Shown here in pieces: positions 55,985 to 59,296 of a stretch of 59,296 nucleotides of DNA; within the stretch, counting starts at the first letter, position 1; each line of letters opens with the position of its first letter. This DNA is from Massilia glaciei (lineage in GTDB: Bacteria > Pseudomonadota > Gammaproteobacteria > Burkholderiales > Burkholderiaceae_D). Both the position numbers and the translations under genes were made by a program. Location of the stretch: assembly GCF_003011895.2 (NCBI RefSeq), contig NZ_PXWF02000155.1:1-59296 (forward strand), read 5' to 3'. The notes beneath the pieces are model-generated. The model did not search any database and was not told the DNA's origin. It saw nothing but the letters and a program-made list of their open reading frames with translations.

Positions 55985-56023
55985 GCGTCAACGGGGGCCG
56001 GCCGCGTCTTTCATCCTTGAGCA

Positions 56024-56050
56024 GAAAGCCCGCCCGTCGCGGGCTTTTTT
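56024..56050 (+). terminator. Rho-independent terminator
   Basis: AAAGCCCGC (56025-56033), a short loop and GCGGGCTTTTTT (56039-56050) form a seven-base GC stem followed by a T-run. It ends the three-gene operon about 40 bp after the binding-protein stop. Confidence 0.9.
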
Positions 56051-56116
56051 CCGGCTCGATGTTCAAGCACTGCGCGCCGTGCTACTCTCTGCGGCATTAC
56101 TTTCTAGGAATAAACA

Positions 56117-57415
56117 ATGACCGTATTTAAGCAAGCCGTATTGACAACCGCCCTGGCCCTCTGCGCGCAAGGCGCGGCCGCGGTCACGCTGGTCCAGGCC
56201 GGATCCCTGCTCGACCGTCCGGGCCAGCCCCCGCGCGGCGCCTCGACCATCGTCGTCGACGGCGGCACCATCAGCGCCGTGCTCGACGGTTTCGTCGGCG
56301 CCGACAAGTATCCAGGCGCGACGGTGATCGACTTGCGCCAGAAGTTCGTGCTGCCCGGCCTGATCGACAGCCATGTGCACCTCACCACCGACCGCGCCGG
56401 CGCCGAACAGAGCGCCGCCGCGATGAGCACCAACCCGGCCGACTGGGCCTACGAGGCGGGCATGAACGCCAACAAGACCTTGCAGGCCGGCTTCACCACG
56501 GTGCGCAACCTTGGCGACGGCAGCGACGGCTTCACGCTGTCGCTGCGCGACGCCATCGCCAAAGGTTGGGTCCAGGGACCGCGCATCCTCGACGCCGGCA
56601 CCCCGATCTCGGCGACCGCCGGCCACATGGACGGGCGCAACGGCGCCGCCGACTGGGTGCGCAAGGAGTCCGACGTCACCAATGTCTGCGACAGCGTCGA
56701 AAGTTGCCGGCGCGCGGTGCGGCTGCAGGTCGGGCGCGGCGCCGACGTGATCAAGATGGCGACCACGGGCGGCGTCAACAGCAAAATCGGCGTCGGCCTC
56801 GGCAAGCAAATGTTCGACGACGAGATCAAGGCGGTGATCGACACGGCCCACATGTACGGCAAAAAGGTCGCCGTGCACGCCCACGGCAACGACGGGGTCG
56901 ACGCCGCGCTGGCCGCCGGGGCCGACTCGATCGAGCACGGCACCATGCTCGACGAGGCCAGCGTCAAACTGTTCCTCAAGTCCGGCGCCTACTATGTGCC
57001 GACGCTCTCGACCGTGCTCGGTTACCGCGCGCGCCTGGCCAAGGATCCCAACGCCTACCGGCCCGACGTGCTCAAGAAGATACAGTGGCGCCTGGGCGTG
57101 ACCGGCAAGTCGCTCAAGCTGGCGCACGCGCGCGGGGTCAAGATCGCCTTCGGCACGGACGCGGGCGTTTCCAAGCACGGCGACAACGCCAAGGAGTTTG
57201 CGATGATGGTCGAATTCGGCATGACGCCAGCCGAGGCGATCAAGGCGGCCACCGTCAACGCCGCCGACCTGCTCGGCATTTCGGCCATCGCCGGCTCGAT
57301 CGAGGCCGGCAAGAGCGCCGACATCATCGCCGTCGCGGGCAGTCCCCTGCAAGACGTCGGCCAACTCGGCATTGTCGGCTTTGTAATGACGCAGGGCAAG
57401 GTCGTCAAGCAATAG
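56117..57415 (+). CDS. Secreted amidohydrolase (imidazolonepropionase/Xaa-Pro dipeptidase-like)
   Basis: A 432-residue exported metal-dependent amidohydrolase. The signal peptide LTTALALCAQGAAA ends near residue 22. Metal ligands are visible in order: HVH in LIDSHVHL, a Lys in DVIKMATTGG (carbamylated Lys position), His in KVAVHAHGND, His in DSIEHGTML and Asp in IAFGTDAGVSKHGDN. The set fits the Sgx9260/Xaa-Pro dipeptidase-like branch, which cleaves acyl-amino acid or dipeptide substrates in the periplasm. TTCTAGGAATAAACA before ATG 56117 contains a modest ribosome site. It stands alone, followed by a weak hairpin. Confidence 0.87.
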   Translation: MTVFKQAVLTTALALCAQGAAAVTLVQAGSLLDRPGQPPRGASTIVVDGGTISAVLDGFVGADKYPGATVIDLRQKFVLPGLIDSHVHLTTDRAGAEQSAAAMSTNPADWAYEAGMNANKTLQAGFTTVRNLGDGSDGFTLSLRDAIAKGWVQGPRILDAGTPISATAGHMDGRNGAADWVRKESDVTNVCDSVESCRRAVRLQVGRGADVIKMATTGGVNSKIGVGLGKQMFDDEIKAVIDTAHMYGKKVAVHAHGNDGVDAALAAGADSIEHGTMLDEASVKLFLKSGAYYVPTLSTVLGYRARLAKDPNAYRPDVLKKIQWRLGVTGKSLKLAHARGVKIAFGTDAGVSKHGDNAKEFAMMVEFGMTPAEAIKAATVNAADLLGISAIAGSIEAGKSADIIAVAGSPLQDVGQLGIVGFVMTQGKVVKQ

Positions 57416-57436
57416 GCGCCGGCCCGCGCCGCGCAG

Positions 57437-57460
57437 GCCCGCCGAGCGCGGGCTTGTTGA
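57437..57460 (+). terminator. Possible weak terminator
   Basis: GCCCGC (57437-57442) pairs with GCGGGC (57448-57453) around a 5-base loop, followed by TTGTTGATGTT. The T content is too low for full confidence. It lies 20 bp after the amidohydrolase stop. The remaining bases to 57610 hold no supported gene. Confidence 0.4.
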
Positions 57461-57610
57461 TGTTCGCGCGACGGGCCATCCATTTTTGCATCACCATCGG
57501 CCTTGCTATTCAGAAATGCATAGCGGGCGGCGGGCCGGAAAACGCCGGCAAGGTGCGCGGGCGCATGGTGCGTTCGAGCGCGCGGCGGCTGGCAAGCCGT
57601 CGATGACGTC

Positions 57611-58444
57611 CTATTTGGCGGGAACCGTGTACGAGTTCACTTCGGCGATCACCGCTTTGATGATGGCCTCGCCGCGCGATAGAAACGCCCGATCCCTGAC
57701 CCGGATATGCCCGCCGCTGGTCTCCGAGACGGAGAAATAGGCCAGGCAGGTCATCCCTTCCGGTATTTCATGGGCAAGCGCCACGATGCCCTCCCCGGCA
57801 AAACGCAGCCCGATACCCGAGCATGAAAAAAATACGGGACGCTTCCAACCGTCGAGCAGACCGCGAAACTCGAATTGGGGACGCCACGAGCCGGGATCGT
57901 CGAGCGTGGCGGTCCCGAATCCGGGGCCCGGCCAATCGGCGACGGGATAGACGACAAGCTCCGGATGGCCCTGCAAGCGGTGCGGCTTCGCGGATGTCCA
58001 CTTGTCCGGCTCGGCGCCGGGCTTGGCGGACGAAGGCGGGACGAAATAGCCAAAAAACTCCACCATGGGATCGGAAGGCCGGGCGTTGTGGCCGGCAACC
58101 GCGTCTGTCGCGCGCGCGCGCTGGCGTTCCCAGGCTTGCTGGCTCATCAATTTTCCATCTGCGGCGCCATGCCAAAAAAATTGCAGATTGATGCCGGCCA
58201 CCTTGCACTGCTCGTCGGGCGGCCCGGCCGCGCCCACCGACATTGGCACGGCGACTTGCGTGCCGGCCACGGTGTCATAAAGGCGTGACGCGCCAACGGC
58301 GCCCGCGGACGCTTCCCGCCCCTTTTGCTCGGCCAAATCATTGCAGATGGTGCTTCGCGGCGCAGGCACGGTCTTCGGCTTGCAAGCGGCCAGCGCGATG
58401 GCGAGCGATACGGGCACGAACAAGGCCGCCAATCTACGGCGCAT
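57611..58444 (-). CDS. Lipoprotein of unknown function
   Basis: A 277-residue exported lipoprotein; lipobox LALAAC at residues 16-21. The mature part has paired cysteines (STICNDLAEQKGR, EQCKVAGIN, FFSCSGIG, GMTCLAYF), aromatic-rich strands (NLQFFWHGAADGKLM, ELVVYPVADWPGPGFGT, RPVFFSCSGIGLRFAG) and IRVRDRAFLSRGEAIIKAVIAEVNSY at the end. No family recognised. It starts within the last 11 bases of the upstream binding-protein gene, so the two are cotranscribed and may act together at the envelope. Confidence 0.7.
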   Translation of the reverse strand: MRRRLAALFVPVSLAIALAACKPKTVPAPRSTICNDLAEQKGREASAGAVGASRLYDTVAGTQVAVPMSVGAAGPPDEQCKVAGINLQFFWHGAADGKLMSQQAWERQRARATDAVAGHNARPSDPMVEFFGYFVPPSSAKPGAEPDKWTSAKPHRLQGHPELVVYPVADWPGPGFGTATLDDPGSWRPQFEFRGLLDGWKRPVFFSCSGIGLRFAGEGIVALAHEIPEGMTCLAYFSVSETSGGHIRVRDRAFLSRGEAIIKAVIAEVNSYTVPAK

Positions 58445-59207
58445 ACTTCTTTTCGATGCGCGCCAGGCTGCCGTCTTTTTCCATGCTCTTCAGTCCGGCG
58501 CTCATTGCCGCAAGCGGAAGCGCGTGATCGCGCCCTTTCGAAAAAGCCATATAGGTGGGACTGTCGCTGGCAAAGACGAGCGGCTGCAATTCGAGCTTTT
58601 CCCCCAGGCCCAGGCGCTTGATCTCCCAGGCGCCGGCCAAGCCGTTGACCACGATGAAGTCGGCGCGCCCGGCGTCGAGCATGCGCACGGTCTGGGTCAC
58701 GCTCGCGCCGGTTTGCAGCGACACACCGAGCCGGTCGGTGATCGCCGGCGGATAGAAAAATCCCACCGTCAGGCCCAGGTTGCGCCCGTCAAGATCGGAC
58801 AATTTGCGCAATGTAACCTTGCCGCCCTTGCGTCCATAGAAACGATAGCGAACCGAGTTGCGGTAGCCGGGGCTCCAGGCCAGGTAGCGGTTGCGATCGC
58901 CGCTGCGGCTGATGGTGGTGGTGAAGTCGGCCTCGCCGCGCTCGAGCATGGCTAGCGCGCGCTTCCACGGCACCACGCGCAGCGCGACCGTGTAGCCGCC
59001 GCGGCGCAACGCTTCGCGCGCGATTTCGACATCGATGCCCTCTCCCGTCGGGTCGCCGGGCGGGTTGACGTAAGGTGGATATGGGGCATTGACGAGCAAC
59101 AGCGGCGCGCCTTCGGCCGGGGAATGCGCATGGGCCGCAGTGGCGGCGCAGCCAAGTACCAGCACGCCAGGCAGTGCCATCTTGCTCAAAAATCGCATCA
59201 ACTTCAT
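58434..59207 (-). CDS. Periplasmic amino-acid-type substrate-binding protein (SBP_bac_3)
   Basis: A 257-residue exported protein with the signal peptide LPGVLVLGCAATAAHA. The mature part has the family opening LLLVNAPYPPYVNPPGDPTGEGIDVEIAREAL, then VVPWKRALAMLERGEADFTTTISRSGDR, GLTVGFFYPPAIT and the closing LKSMEKDGSLARIEKKYAP typical of extracellular solute-binding family 3. ATG 59207 is chosen because it gives the normal length and signal peptide; the frame runs further upstream. No ABC permease follows, so it is an orphan binding protein or enzyme-like sensor paired with the lipoprotein. Confidence 0.85.
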   Translation of the reverse strand: MKLMRFLSKMALPGVLVLGCAATAAHAHSPAEGAPLLLVNAPYPPYVNPPGDPTGEGIDVEIAREALRRGGYTVALRVVPWKRALAMLERGEADFTTTISRSGDRNRYLAWSPGYRNSVRYRFYGRKGGKVTLRKLSDLDGRNLGLTVGFFYPPAITDRLGVSLQTGASVTQTVRMLDAGRADFIVVNGLAGAWEIKRLGLGEKLELQPLVFASDSPTYMAFSKGRDHALPLAAMSAGLKSMEKDGSLARIEKKYAP

Positions 59208-59296
59208 TTGCCGCCCCGTCCGCCACTTGTTTTTGATTGTTGCACCTGCCGGGTGTGGTGTCAAACGTCAAAGGAAGCAGGACACGGTAAATTCCC

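Overview
The window looks like a chromosomal segment of a high-GC betaproteobacterium, most probably Oxalobacteraceae (Massilia/Telluria/Duganella type). This rests on strong G/C at third codon positions, the gene families present (secreted Pseudomonas-type isoamylase, WbpABDE-type sugar genes, YdjM-like protein, LplT, ECF sigma/anti-sigma pair) and small lineage-type basic proteins. No rRNA, tRNA, CRISPR array or intact insertion sequence was seen. The assignment is an inference from gene content.

Left part (1-18.4 kb): the end of an unknown protein; a LexA-boxed pair encoding a FAN1-like VRR-NUC nuclease and a nuclease-DinG helicase fusion; a convergent four-gene operon with a LytTR response regulator, a sensor kinase and two LiaF-like/DUF5668 membrane proteins; a secreted isoamylase; a solitary, AT-richer P-loop ATPase (10.2-12.3 kb) that looks acquired; a four-gene exported-protein operon with a CsgG/HfaB-like member (12.7-14.9 kb); two small cytoplasmic proteins; a secreted protein of unknown function; and a GH19 lysozyme/chitinase-like enzyme. 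The last two genes converge on a 160-bp element whose ends are the two stop codons.

Centre (18.4-42.5 kb): a large Wzx/Wzy-type exopolysaccharide locus. An AT-rich 600-bp leader precedes a WbpM/PglF-like 4,6-dehydratase, WbpA-, WbpB-, WbpD- and WbpE-like enzymes (route to a 2,3-diacetamido uronic acid), a flippase, a polymerase, two GT4 glycosyltransferases, two tandem paralogous GNAT-like proteins, a deacetylase-like protein, a second (PglE-like) aminotransferase, a PglC-type initiating sugar transferase and a membrane acyltransferase. On the opposite strand are a duplicated beta-helix lipoprotein, the Wzc-like tyrosine kinase and the Wza-like export lipoprotein. The predicted flow is: nucleotide-sugar synthesis, initiation on undecaprenyl phosphate, assembly, flipping and polymerisation, export, then trimming or modification by the beta-helix protein.

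Right part (42.7-59.2 kb): a MITE-like element abutting the stop codon of a TonB/TolA-like protein, a YdjM-like membrane protein, a ParA ATPase, an OpgC-like acyltransferase, an ECF sigma/anti-sigma pair, LplT, a response-regulator adenylate cyclase, a degenerate-looking stretch, a three-gene envelope operon with a TAXI-type binding protein, a secreted amidohydrolase, and a lipoprotein/amino-acid-binding-protein pair.

Most notable are the CsgG/HfaB-like secretion cluster, the lone ATPase island, the SOS-controlled double-nuclease/helicase pair, and two different repeat elements placed exactly at stop codons.
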